Shown: positions 35,034 to 43,929, numbered from the stretch's first letter. The stretch: 64,000 nt of DNA from JAFGAV01 sp041479055 (GCA_963702835.1 OY969762.1:1798001-1862000), one strand, 5' to 3'. Numbers and translations: made by a program. Notes: generated by a model not told the origin, from the sequence alone.

Positions 35034-35803
35034 AAGCCCCGCGTTTGCCCGCCGTCGGCCACAACGCAGGCGCCGGTGATGAACGACGCGCGGTCGGACG
35101 AAAGAAAGACGACCAGGTCGGCGATCTCCTCGGGGCGGCCGAATCGCTGCAGAGGCACATTGTCCGTGATATTGCGCATGATGGCTTCGCGGTGTTCGGC
35201 CAGGCGTCTTTCCCAGGCCCCGCCCGGGAAGAGGATATTGCCGGGAGCGACGCAGTTGATCCTGACCTTGTGAGGCCCGACCAGGCGGCCGAGGTTCTTG
35301 CTATAGTTGACGAGGGCCGCTTTGGCGGCGCTGTAGGCCAGGGGCGCGCTTGTGCTTTCGACCCCGGTAATCGAGGTGATGAGGACGATACTCCCGGCCT
35401 GGGCTTGCGTCATTTCGCCCAGGGCCTCGGTGACCAGGCGTATGCCTCCCCACAAATTGGTCTCGAAGCTCGAAAACCAGTCGGCGTCTCTCAGGTCCCA
35501 ACCTGGCTTGCCCCGGCCGTGCCCGATATTGGCGACCAGGCAATCGATCCTCCCCCACGTCCGGATTTTGCCTAGAGTTTGCTGGATGACGTCGAGGCGC
35601 GTCAGGTCGCCCTCGATGGCCAGCACCCGACCCGGTCCGAACTCCTGCGTGAACTCGGAGGCCGTCTGGGCCAGCGAATCGGGCCGGCGGCCCGAGATGG
35701 CCGTGCGGCAGCCTTCGGCCAGGAACGCGCGAGCTATGGCCTTGCCGATACCCCGCGAAGAACCTGCCACCAACGCGACCCGCCCCGACAGGTGTAGGTC
35801 CAT
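35030..35803 (-). CDS. short-chain dehydrogenase/reductase (classical, FabG-like)
   Basis: 257 codons. 'ALVAGSSRGIGKAIARAF' for cofactor binding, 'LVANIGHGRG', Ser in 'IVLITSITGVEST' and 'YSAAK' catalytic pair; C-terminal 'FITGACVVADGGQTRGL' is standard SDR. It lacks the long loop of the other two SDRs, so it probably acts on a different intermediate. Starts 1 nt after the isomerase gene ends. Confidence 0.87.
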   Translation of the reverse strand: MDLHLSGRVALVAGSSRGIGKAIARAFLAEGCRTAISGRRPDSLAQTASEFTQEFGPGRVLAIEGDLTRLDVIQQTLGKIRTWGRIDCLVANIGHGRGKPGWDLRDADWFSSFETNLWGGIRLVTEALGEMTQAQAGSIVLITSITGVESTSAPLAYSAAKAALVNYSKNLGRLVGPHKVRINCVAPGNILFPGGAWERRLAEHREAIMRNITDNVPLQRFGRPEEIADLVVFLSSDRASFITGACVVADGGQTRGL

Positions 35804-35804
35804 T

Positions 35805-36656
35805 CTAGCTCTCCTGCTCCAAGTGTTTCAGGACAAAGGCCCGGTTCCGCCGGGCCCAGACGACTTCCTCACCCGGGGTGCCGCGGGCCACCTGCAGGAT
35901 AAAATCCCCTTTATAGTCGACACGCTTCAGACCGTTAAAAACGGCTGCGAGGTCGGCGTGGCCCGTTCCGAGCGGAACTGTCCCTCCCCCGAGAACGCGG
36001 TCCTTGATGTGGACGCTCCCGACGCGCGAGCCGTAGGCCTCGAACTCCTCCTGGGGACGATAGCCCAGCGAGGCGCTGTTGCCCGAATCGTAATTGACCT
36101 TGAGCATAGGATGGGAAACCCGGCGCAGCAACTCGGCGAAACGGGAAGGCGGGAGAGAGGTTTCGAGGTGGATTTCAATCTTCGTGTCTTCCGCAGTCTT
36201 CAGGGCGCGCTCGAGCGTCGAGACAACACTTTCAAATTCGGCGTCGGTATCGATGCGCGAGGCGTCGACGAAGGGCAGGACGAGACGGTTCACGTCGAGG
36301 CGCTTGCAGCGGCGCATTAGCCAGCGGAGCGTTTCGAGGCGTTTTTTCAACTCCCCGGCGTCGGCCCGGACGAGAGGCTTGTCCATGAAGTAATCGGCGC
36401 AGACCGAGAGGACCGGAACCCGGTTTGAAGCGGCCAGGGAATGGATGGTCTCGAGCCCGGCGTCCGTCGCGAGCGGGTTTATGTCGGCGCCATAAACGTC
36501 ATAGATCCACTCGATCGAGTCGAGGCTGGCGGAGGCGGCCAGGGCGAATTCGTTGGCCCAGCCCTCGCGGGGAAAATACTGGATCCGGTTGTCCAAGGGC
36601 GGAAGCAAACGGCCCTCCATGATCCCGATTCTGGACATTTGAGCCTTTTTATTCAT
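35805..36656 (-). CDS. TIM-barrel sugar isomerase/epimerase (AP-endonuclease-2 superfamily)
   Basis: 283 codons from the ATG at 36656, whose ATGA overlaps the TPP-enzyme stop; an in-frame extension to 36716 lies inside that gene. 'IGIMEGRLLPPLDNRIQYFP' near the start, metal-ligand candidates Glu in 'IEWIYD' and 'IEIHLETSLPP', Asp in 'LKVNYDSGNSASLGY', His in 'VGSVHIKDRVLGGG'. These residues recur in IolE/xylose-isomerase-like TIM barrels. Role: probably an aldose-ketose isomerisation, epimerisation or dehydration in the module's sugar pathway. Confidence 0.84.
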   Translation of the reverse strand: MNKKAQMSRIGIMEGRLLPPLDNRIQYFPREGWANEFALAASASLDSIEWIYDVYGADINPLATDAGLETIHSLAASNRVPVLSVCADYFMDKPLVRADAGELKKRLETLRWLMRRCKRLDVNRLVLPFVDASRIDTDAEFESVVSTLERALKTAEDTKIEIHLETSLPPSRFAELLRRVSHPMLKVNYDSGNSASLGYRPQEEFEAYGSRVGSVHIKDRVLGGGTVPLGTGHADLAAVFNGLKRVDYKGDFILQVARGTPGEEVVWARRNRAFVLKHLEQES

Positions 36657-38453
36657 TCGTCGAGCGGCGGAATCAGCATGTTGGAGAGGAATTCTATGCG
36701 GTCGAGAAAGGGCCACAGGTCTTCAAGCGGTTTGGAAACGATCGAGCCGTCGGGACGCTGCATCGAGGCGAGGCGCGGGGCGCGGACCTCGTCCGGAGTA
36801 GCGATCACTTCGCAGACGACCGGTCCTGGCGTCTCTAGGACGCGCTTGATTTGTCCCCTCAAATCCGTCTGATTTTCAATACGGGCCGTCGCCAGGCCGT
36901 AAGCGCGGGCCACTTCGACGGTCGGCGGCAGGGTCATCCCGCTTGTCGCGTCCGCGGCGACAAGACGGCCGAAGTAGTTTGTCTGAGAAGCCCGGATCGA
37001 GGCGTATCCCCTATTATTGATGACGAAGAATTTGACCGGGAGCTTGAGCCGGGTCAGGGTTTCGAGTTCCTGGATATTCAACTGGAAGCCGCCATCGCCG
37101 TCGACGGAGATGGTCCGTTTCCGTCCGCTCGCGAGGCAGCCGCCGATCGCGGCGGGAAGGCCGAAGCCCATGGCGCCCAGACCCCGGGCATGAAACACAC
37201 GTTGGCCGGGCTTGGCCTTGAAAACGAGGAAGAAGTATCTCGACGGCGTTTCCCGAGCAGCCGGGCATGATCACATCGTCGCCGGAGAGTTCCTCGGAAA
37301 GGACTTCCGAAAAGGCATACGTGCTGACGTTTTCCTTCTGATCCCGATGCTCGGGGAGGACGACGGGATACCTGGATTTCCAATCACGGCATCTTTCGCG
37401 CCAAGCGGGCCAGCCGTTCTTTTTGACCTTGCCGCTTTGAGCGATAAATTCTTTGATAAAGGCCTTGGCGTCCGCGGCGACTGGGAGCTCGACGGGAGTT
37501 TTGACTTTTTCGATCTCGGTCGGGTCTATATCGATGATGATCTTTTTCGCCGCCCGGGCGAGCTTATCATAGGCATAGCCGATCATAGCCATGTCGAGGC
37601 CAGCGCCGATCGTGAGGAGCCAATCCGCGTTCTGGAGGGCGAAATTCGCGCCCCGAGGCGCCATGCCGCCGGGCCTCCCGAGTAGAAGTTCGTGAGAATC
37701 TGGGATGAGATCGAGACCGAGCCAGGTCGTCAACACGGGAACGCCCAGGGCTTCGGCAAGGCGCAAGAAGTCCGATTGCGCCCCCGCCAGGCGAATTCCG
37801 TTCCCGGCTAGGATGACGGGCCGGGAGGATTTGTTTAGGAAATCGATGGCCGCGGACACCTTAGCGCGGAGGTCTCTATCGCTCGCAAGCGCCTCGGACT
37901 TCTCCGGCCTATACCGCTTGAGACTGTCAGGATCGATTATCGCGGCCTGAACGTCGAGGGGGATATCGAGCCAGACAGGACCACGGCGCCCGGAGGTGGC
38001 AAGATAGGCGGCTTTCTCCAAGTGATATCTGATTGTGGCGGGGTCGGTAATCATGACCGCGTACTTCGTGATCGATTTGACGATGGAGACAATGTCCAGT
38101 TCCTGGACGCCGAGCTGCCGGACGCCCAACCCGGTCATGAGGTCAGCGCGTTTAACCTGGCCGGAGATAAACAAGCAGGGCAGCGAATCCAGCCAGGCCG
38201 CCGCGACACCGGTGATGGCGTTCGTCCCGCCCGGTCCGGAGGTCACAAGCGCGACCCCGAAATTATTCGTAATTCCGGCGTAGGCCTCGGCGGCGATGGC
38301 ACAGGCCTGCTCATGGAGGTTGCAGACGAACTCGAGGTCGGGATTACGGCCTAGGGAGTCCACGAGGTGCATCGCGCCGCCGCCGGGGAGCATAAAGACG
38401 TGCTTGACGCCGAGGCCGGCGACGAAGCGGAAAACATAATCAGAGAGTTTCAT
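36653..38453 (-). CDS. TPP-dependent enzyme, acetolactate-synthase-like, with a 1-nt frameshift
   Basis: About 600 codons once the frames are joined. N-terminal half: 'GVKHVFMLPGGGAMHLVDSL' and the catalytic Glu region 'CNLHEQACAIAAEAYAG'. Middle domain: 'PVILAGNGIRLAGA'. C-terminal half: 'VFHARGLGAMGFGLPAAIGG' and the TPP/Mg motif 'VDGDGGFQLN...NNRGY'. An extra base at about 37235 (GATA-C-TTCTTCC) shifts the frame; removing it restores the expected 'FFLVFKAKPGQR'. It may be a sequence error. Likely a 2-keto-acid decarboxylase or carboligase acting on a sugar; not a normal IlvB, given its operon. Confidence 0.83.
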
Positions 38454-38465
38454 CGGGTTTCAGCT

Positions 38466-38936
38466 TTAGCCTTTCTTGGCTATGAGCCCGTCGAGTAATT
38501 CGCGGATAGCGCCCCGGCCGCCGCTGTGCTGCGTGATAAGCTTGACCTTCAGCCGGACGACATCTTGGGCGTTCGCCGGTGCGGCGGACAAGCCGGCGAG
38601 CTCGAGCGCGGGCAGGTCGTTGACGTCGTCGCCCATGTAGCAGACTTCCTCGAGATCGAAGCCGTGCGTCTTGGCGAAGGCTTTAAGGGCTTCTCCCTTG
38701 TCCTTCCAGCCTTTATAGACATCGTCGATCTTGAGTTTCGCGGCGAGGCGATCCACGAGCGGCGATTCCTCGCCCGAGATCAGGCAGAAAATGAAGCCCG
38801 CCTTTCTGGCCAGGGAGATGCCCATGACGTCGGCGAAGTGAAAGCTCTTCGTTTCCTCGCCGCTCTCGCTCCAGGAGAAGCTCCCATCGGTCAGCACGCC
38901 GTCCACGTCCAGAGCGACGGCTTTGATAGTTGCCAC
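38466..38936 (-). CDS. KdsC-like HAD phosphatase
   Basis: 156 codons, full length for the family. Catalytic 'ALDVDGVLTDGSF' (D-x-D) at residues 8-20, 'SFHFADVMGISLARKAGF', 'LISGEESPLV', Lys in 'GWKDKGEALK' and 'CYMGDDVNDLPALELAGLSAAPANA'. This is the C0-type HAD family that dephosphorylates KDO-8-phosphate, Neu5Ac-9-phosphate or KDN-9-phosphate. It starts 5 nt after the NeuB-like synthase, implying the synthase product is phosphorylated. Confidence 0.92.
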   Translation of the reverse strand: MATIKAVALDVDGVLTDGSFSWSESGEETKSFHFADVMGISLARKAGFIFCLISGEESPLVDRLAAKLKIDDVYKGWKDKGEALKAFAKTHGFDLEEVCYMGDDVNDLPALELAGLSAAPANAQDVVRLKVKLITQHSGGRGAIRELLDGLIAKKG

Positions 38937-38941
38937 GATTC

Positions 38942-39808
38942 TTATCCTTTGCGCCGAAGTTTTTTCATAATGGGCAGTTCCCGATCAATAACTCGTTTGA
39001 TTCCATCTCCCATGGAAGTTTCTACCAGGCGTATTTCCTGAACAAGCTTTATGATTCCGTTCGGTCCCAAAGAAGCAGCATGATCCGAACCCCACATGGC
39101 GCGGTCAAGAGTGATGTGGCGTTCTATCACGGATGCTCCAAGTGCTACGGCCGCTGCCGAAGACGGTAATCCTGTTTCGTGTCCGGAATAGCCAACCGGA
39201 ACGCCATACCGTTTTCGTAAAAACGGAATTACGGCTAAATTTAACTCGTCATAGTTCGAGGGATATGTGCTCGTTGATTGCAAAATAACCAAATCCTCTT
39301 TGCCCAGAACATCAACTGCATGATCAATTTGTTCCAATGTGCTCATACCCGTCGAAAGGATGATAGGACGTCCTTTTGCGCGCGTATGTCTCAATAAATT
39401 ATTGTCGGTAAGACATGCGGAAGCGATTTTATAGCAAGGAACGTCAAATTGCGATATAAAGTCCACGGATTGTTCGTCCCAACATGAGGCAAACCAAATA
39501 ATATTTTTTTCACGACAATATTTTTCAATTTGCTGATACTCTTCTAATTTGAATTCCAAACCATACTTCAAATCCCTGTTTGTTTCGCCAAAAGGGCTTT
39601 CCCTGGGCTTATCCAATTCTTCTTTCGAATAAACGACATCAACCGTACGTTTTTGGAATTTCACGGCATTGCATCCTGCGACTTTTGCAAGATCTATGAG
39701 CTTCTTTGCGATTTCAACATCACCGTTATGGTTAATTCCAATCTCCGCAATGACAAAGCAGGGATGTCCATCGCCTACGGGAACATTACCAATTCTAATT
39801 TTAGACAT
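38942..39808 (-). CDS. NeuB/SpsE-like PEP-condensing synthase without SAF domain
   Basis: 288 codons. NeuB-type TIM barrel: 'CFVIAEIGINHNGDVEIAKK' at residues 17-36, 'AVKFQKRTVD', 'WFASCWDEQSVDF', 'CYKIASACLTDN', 'ILSTGMSTLEQI' and 'VGYSGHETGLPSSAAAVALG' then 'ASVIERHITLDRAMWGSDHA'. These residues bind PEP, metal and sugar. Sialic-acid synthases run to about 340-350 residues with an antifreeze-like SAF lid; here the protein stops just after the barrel. Probably makes a 3-deoxy-2-ulosonic acid phosphate. First gene of the seven-gene module. Confidence 0.87.
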   Translation of the reverse strand: MSKIRIGNVPVGDGHPCFVIAEIGINHNGDVEIAKKLIDLAKVAGCNAVKFQKRTVDVVYSKEELDKPRESPFGETNRDLKYGLEFKLEEYQQIEKYCREKNIIWFASCWDEQSVDFISQFDVPCYKIASACLTDNNLLRHTRAKGRPIILSTGMSTLEQIDHAVDVLGKEDLVILQSTSTYPSNYDELNLAVIPFLRKRYGVPVGYSGHETGLPSSAAAVALGASVIERHITLDRAMWGSDHAASLGPNGIIKLVQEIRLVETSMGDGIKRVIDRELPIMKKLRRKG

Positions 39809-39851
39809 ATAACCTCCTCCAAAATATTGATTTTAATGAATGGCTTGTGGC

Positions 39852-40898
39852 TTAGACCTCTTTAAAGACCGTGAACCATTGTATTGTTTTTTGAATTGCG
39901 GTTTGAATGGGAATCCAGACACTGAGGTTGAGTTCATTTTCACTTCGATTAATGGAGGGAATATAGAGCTCTTTCGCTTTTCCGGGGTTTGCCGTTTTGG
40001 CAATCTCGACAGATAAAGCCGGAGAGAAGGCATGTGCGACTTTGAAAGCAATCTCCGAGATTGTGAAGGCTTGTGGTGAGCCCACATTGTAAGGGCGTAC
40101 AGCATCGCCCCGAAACAAAATCGTCCAGAGCCAAATGGCCAGATCGGCGGCATAGAGATAAGAACGATATGGCCTTCCATCGCCTTTAACGCGGATCGGG
40201 CCGCCGTTAAGACCGTCTCTGATAAAGTTTCCTATGGCATAATGGATATCTAGAGGCAAATAAGGACCCACAAACGCAAAACACCGTGCGATTTTGGTTT
40301 CCAACCCATATTGTTTTGCATACAGCGTGCACAATATTTCGGCGGCGCGTTTGCCCTCACCATAGGCCGAGTGCGGATCGGTCGCGTCCGGCCCGCCTCG
40401 ATAGTCTTCTGGAATATGAGTCAAATCTGGCGGCTGTTTTCCATACACTGCGCCGGAACTCGTCAGTAGGAATTTTTTTGCGCCACACTGCCGGGCAAAG
40501 TTGAGCGTGTGCCGTGTTCCTTCCACAATCGTATTGAACATTTCTAATGGATTTTCTTCATTCAGCTTAGCGTTAGATTCTGTGGCAGCATGGATGATAT
40601 GCAAAAATTTACCGTCTGGAAAATCAAAGTTCCTAACATCACCGCTGTAAAACTGAATGGCCGGATGACTTGCCAGGTGTGGCGCCCTCCTCCTAAAAGC
40701 TTCTGGGTTTCTCGTCAAGACGAGGGCCGAAGCGTCCAATCCCAATTTGTCATTCGCCCAGGCAAAACTCTCCAGAAGCCAGCAGCCAAAGAAGCCGGTT
40801 CCGCCGGTTATGAAAATGCGCTGCCCTCGCAGCTCCTCCCAAAGGCCTTCAGTGTGAGCGAGAATGTGATCTAAATCACTTGCCAGAAGGTTAGCCAT
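39852..40898 (-). CDS. extended SDR nucleotide-sugar dehydratase/epimerase
   Basis: 348 codons. 'RIFITGGTGFFGCWLLESFA' (residues 27-46), 'HIIHAATESNAKL', 'LLTSSGAVYGKQPP' and catalytic 'SAYGEGKRAAEIL'. 'RPYRSYLYAADLAIWLWTIL' and 'YNVGSPQAFTISEIA' follow. It lies just after rfbF in the CDP-dideoxyhexose block, so it may be the final CDP-abequose/paratose-type reductase or epimerase. It is longer than Abe/Prt and closer in pattern to dTDP-glucose dehydratases, so this is only a possibility. Confidence 0.82.
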   Translation of the reverse strand: MANLLASDLDHILAHTEGLWEELRGQRIFITGGTGFFGCWLLESFAWANDKLGLDASALVLTRNPEAFRRRAPHLASHPAIQFYSGDVRNFDFPDGKFLHIIHAATESNAKLNEENPLEMFNTIVEGTRHTLNFARQCGAKKFLLTSSGAVYGKQPPDLTHIPEDYRGGPDATDPHSAYGEGKRAAEILCTLYAKQYGLETKIARCFAFVGPYLPLDIHYAIGNFIRDGLNGGPIRVKGDGRPYRSYLYAADLAIWLWTILFRGDAVRPYNVGSPQAFTISEIAFKVAHAFSPALSVEIAKTANPGKAKELYIPSINRSENELNLSVWIPIQTAIQKTIQWFTVFKEV

Positions 40899-40920
40899 AG
40901 GTCCTACAAAGTAGCCAGCT

Positions 40921-41703
40921 TCACCAAGTCTTCCATGGCGGCTTCCCGCTTTCCCATAGCGATTCTAAGTATTTTAAATCTCTTAGAGTATCCATACACT
41001 GCCAAAATCCCTCGTGTTGATAGGCGAATAATTGGCCATCAACGGCAAGACGTTCCATGGGCGCATGTTCCCACATAACGTCCGCCTTGATATAATTGAG
41101 TGCTTCAGGTTCGACAACGAAAAAGCCGCCGTTAATCCAGCCTTCGTGCAAAGTGGATTTTTCCTTGAAATGACGGATGCGATTGCCCTCGAATTCCAGC
41201 GCGCCAAAACGAGCTGGCGGTCGAACGGCGGTAAGAGTGACCAAGCCTCTTTGTGAGCGATGAAAAGACAAGAGCTTGTCCAAGGCGACATCGCCCAGGC
41301 CATCGCCGTAAGTCAACATAAAAGTTCTTTTGCCGATCAGATGTTCCAATTTTTTCAGCCGCCCGCCAGTCAAAGTGTCCGCGCCAGTATCTACAAGATG
41401 TACGCGCCAGCGTTCCATGCTATTGTGCTTGAGTGTCTGAACCTGCCCATCTTCTAGCGACACGGTGAAATCCCGGCTGAGCGTGTGAAATTCAAGAAAG
41501 TAGCGCTTGATTTGTTCACCTTTGTATCCCAGCGCCAGAATAAACTCTTTGAAACCGTAGTGGCAATAGTGCTTCATGATATGCCAGAGAATGGGCTGTC
41601 CGCCGATTTCGACCATGGGCTTAGGCTTGAACTCGGTTTCCTCACGCAGTCGCGTCCCTATGCCCCCGCATAAAATCACGACAGGAATGTTCTGTTCAGT
41701 CAT
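40921..41703 (-). CDS. rfbF: glucose-1-phosphate cytidylyltransferase
   Basis: 260 codons. Nucleotidyltransferase motif 'VVILCGGIGTRLREETEFKPKPMVEIGGQPIL' is seen in full at residues 8-39; 'FMLTYGDGLGDVALD' binds metal and 'GWINGGFFVVEPEAL' and 'FWQCMDTLRD' are family signatures. Reaction: CTP plus glucose-1-phosphate to CDP-glucose, the first step towards CDP-3,6-dideoxyhexoses. Its start overlaps the stop of an upstream SDR tail (ATGACTGA). Confidence 0.95.
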   Translation of the reverse strand: MTEQNIPVVILCGGIGTRLREETEFKPKPMVEIGGQPILWHIMKHYCHYGFKEFILALGYKGEQIKRYFLEFHTLSRDFTVSLEDGQVQTLKHNSMERWRVHLVDTGADTLTGGRLKKLEHLIGKRTFMLTYGDGLGDVALDKLLSFHRSQRGLVTLTAVRPPARFGALEFEGNRIRHFKEKSTLHEGWINGGFFVVEPEALNYIKADVMWEHAPMERLAVDGQLFAYQHEGFWQCMDTLRDLKYLESLWESGKPPWKTW

Positions 41704-41836
41704 TCTTCACCTTCTGCTCATGGTCATCGTTGGTCGCGTGAAAATACTGCTCATGCCACTGAATAGTGGCCTGAAGCGCGGTTTCCAGCGTAAATGACGG
41801 CGGCCAATTCAACATCTCTTTCGCCTTACAACTTGG
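41696..41836 (-). pseudogene. C-terminal tail of a lost nucleotide-sugar dehydratase
   Basis: In frame after the reductase stop, 46 codons read 'CKAKEMLNWPPSFTLETALQ' then 'ATIQWHEQYF' and a polar tail. 'A-K-x-x-L-x-W-x-P-x-x-x-L-E-x-x-L-x-x-T-I-x-W' is the C-terminus of CDP-glucose 4,6-dehydratase and similar SDRs. No start or Rossmann fold is left. Position directly before rfbF fits a former rfbG copy, distinct from the intact one at 43913. Confidence 0.7.
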
Positions 41837-42574
41837 CTATTCCCATGCGTCAATTTTGATTGCCCCTGCGCCTATGCCCATGCTGCGCAGATCTTGCGAG
41901 ATGACTTGCAGCATGGAAGGTGGCCCGGAGATGTAATAAGTGGCTTCCCTAGGGCGCCGGATTTTGGGCCACATGGCAGCCACCGACAAACGTCCGATGC
42001 TATCAAGTCCGTCAGATTCCTTCATCGCCGGGCGAGTCTTAGTGTCTTGCTCGACAAAATAGGACAAATGCAGCGAAGGCACGGTTTGGACGCGCTGCTG
42101 AACCAGTTCACGATAGATCAACAAACCCTTGGTTCGAGCGCCATACGCCAGGTAAACTGCGTGTCGAGAGTCAGGCGTCAGTCCTTCCAGAAAAGCAGTG
42201 AAAGCCGTAATCCCTGTACCTCCGGCGAATAGGACGACATCTCCGGTATTGTTCACCACAAATTCGCCGTAGGGCATCTTGACCCAAACCTGGCCGCCTT
42301 CGGCAAGTTCTTTTTCCATTCGCGCCGTAAATCGGCCGCGCACCGAATAGGAAATGCGCAGTCGATCCCTTTGCAAAGGCGAGTTAGCGATTGAAAACAC
42401 GCGCGACTCAGGCCAGAAACCACTAGGGTCATAATCGTCGAGCGCCAGATGCAAGAATTGCCCGGGGCGAAACCTTGGAGCTAGCCGCTCTGGCCGCAAG
42501 GTCACAGTATACACGTGATCGCCGTGGTTGATAATTTGCTCGACTCTACACGGCAGTTTCTGTGCTACAGCCAT
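41837..42574 (-). CDS. FAD/NAD(P)H reductase, E3-like for dideoxysugar synthesis, no ferredoxin domain
   Basis: 245 codons from the ATG giving 'MAVAQKLPCRVEQI'; an upstream TTG at 42646 is possible. FAD-binding 'ESRVFSIANSP' (R-x-Y/F-S) and 'SYSVRGRFT', NAD-binding 'VVLFAGGTGITAFTAFLEGL' and C-terminal 'YYISGPPSMLQV'. The classical E3 (AscD/DdhD/RfbI) has an N-terminal 2Fe-2S ferredoxin domain; this protein lacks it. It presumably passes electrons to the adjacent RfbH. An unrelated SDR tail follows its stop in the same frame. Confidence 0.82.
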   Translation of the reverse strand: MAVAQKLPCRVEQIINHGDHVYTVTLRPERLAPRFRPGQFLHLALDDYDPSGFWPESRVFSIANSPLQRDRLRISYSVRGRFTARMEKELAEGGQVWVKMPYGEFVVNNTGDVVLFAGGTGITAFTAFLEGLTPDSRHAVYLAYGARTKGLLIYRELVQQRVQTVPSLHLSYFVEQDTKTRPAMKESDGLDSIGRLSVAAMWPKIRRPREATYYISGPPSMLQVISQDLRSMGIGAGAIKIDAWE

Positions 42575-42657
42575 GCGTTCATCACAAACGGAATTTGTCT
42601 TCCATCTATCACGTACGTTGCCCGTGCATGAACCTGGCAAAGACAAGGATCGGCATT

Positions 42658-43929
42658 TTATGCTCTTTTAAAGAACTCTTCGAACACTTCTAAGATATAA
42701 TCAATCTGCGCTTTCCCGATTCCCGGAAAGAGGCCGATGAAAAAGGTATTGTTCATGATCAGATCCGTATTCTTCAAGTCGCCAAATTGTCGTTTCTTGA
42801 TGCCCAGGAAAGCCGGCTGCCTGATCAAGTTGCCGCAGAAAAGGTTCCTCGTTTCTATGCCGTTTTGCTCCAGGAAAGATGTCAATTTATTCCGAGAGAA
42901 TCCTGCGTCCTCTTTGACCGTAAGCAAAAAACCGAACCAGGACGGGTCACTGTGAGGGGTTGCTTCGGGCAGGATTATTTTATTCTGATAAGGAATCAGG
43001 CCACTGTAAAGGCGGTCAAAATTCTCCTTTCTTCTCCGGACAAACCATTCGAGCTTATCCAGCTGGGCTACCCCAATTGAAGCCTGCATATCGGTCATTT
43101 TCAGATTATAACCGATATGGGAGTAGACATATTTATGGTCGTATCCCGGAGGGAGTGTGCCAAATTGCTGGGAGAATCGTTTCCCGCAAGTGTTGCTTTC
43201 TCCCGGATTGCAGTAGCAGTCTCTTCCCCAATCGCGAAATGACCTGGCGATCCTGGCCAATTCCTCATCATTGGTGACGACACAACCCCCTTCACCTGTC
43301 GTGATGTGATGAGCAGGATAGAAGGAAACGGTAGAGAGATGTCCGAAAGTCCCGGTCAGCCTCTCACGGTATTTGCTTCCCAGCGAATCACAATTATCTT
43401 CGATGAGCCAGAGATCATGCTTTTTTACTAGCTCTAAAACGGCATCGACGTCGAACGGATTTCCTAAAGTGTGAGCCAGGAAAATCGCCCTTGTTTTTGG
43501 GCCTATGGCCTCTTTCAATTGCCCAGGAATGGCATCATAAGTCCCTAGGTTGATATCAACGAAAACAGGGATCAAATTATTTTGGACTATTGGAGCAACA
43601 GTTGATGGGAAACCCGCCGCTACTGTAACGATTTCATCGCCCGGCTTGAGCCGCCGATCTCCGAGCTTGGGAGAGGTCAGTGTACTTAGAGCCACGAGGT
43701 TCGCCGATGAGCCGGAATTGACCAGAATGGCATCTGAAACATCGAAGTATTGAGCGAATTTCGACTCGAACTCTTCTGCGTATCTTCCCGATGTCAGCCA
43801 AAAGTCAAGGGAGGAATCAACCAGGTTTATGATCTCTTTTTCATCGAAGACGCGGCCCGCATAGCGGACCGGCGTCTTTCCTGGAATAAATGATTTTCCC
43901 TGATACTTTTGCTTATAAAGCTTTTCCAC
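42658..43929 (-). CDS. rfbH: CDP-4-keto-6-deoxyglucose-3-dehydrase (E1)
   Basis: 423 codons. PMP-dependent DegT-like fold in which the usual PLP lysine is His (SFYPAHHITTGEGG), exactly the E1/DdhC feature. The [2Fe-2S] cysteines sit in 'DCYCNPGESNTCGKRF'. Other motifs: 'LVNSGSSANLVALSTL' and 'EDNCDSLGSKY'. It removes the C3 hydroxyl from CDP-4-keto-6-deoxyglucose with electrons from a reductase. Its N-terminus overlaps the end of rfbG by 17 nt. Confidence 0.96.
   Translation of the reverse strand: MEKLYKQKYQGKSFIPGKTPVRYAGRVFDEKEIINLVDSSLDFWLTSGRYAEEFESKFAQYFDVSDAILVNSGSSANLVALSTLTSPKLGDRRLKPGDEIVTVAAGFPSTVAPIVQNNLIPVFVDINLGTYDAIPGQLKEAIGPKTRAIFLAHTLGNPFDVDAVLELVKKHDLWLIEDNCDSLGSKYRERLTGTFGHLSTVSFYPAHHITTGEGGCVVTNDEELARIARSFRDWGRDCYCNPGESNTCGKRFSQQFGTLPPGYDHKYVYSHIGYNLKMTDMQASIGVAQLDKLEWFVRRRKENFDRLYSGLIPYQNKIILPEATPHSDPSWFGFLLTVKEDAGFSRNKLTSFLEQNGIETRNLFCGNLIRQPAFLGIKKRQFGDLKNTDLIMNNTFFIGLFPGIGKAQIDYILEVFEEFFKRA

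Noticed and set aside
35352..36320. 322-codon plus-strand open frame
   Set aside because: Crosses two genuine minus-strand genes (SDR and TIM-barrel) and shows no domain pattern.
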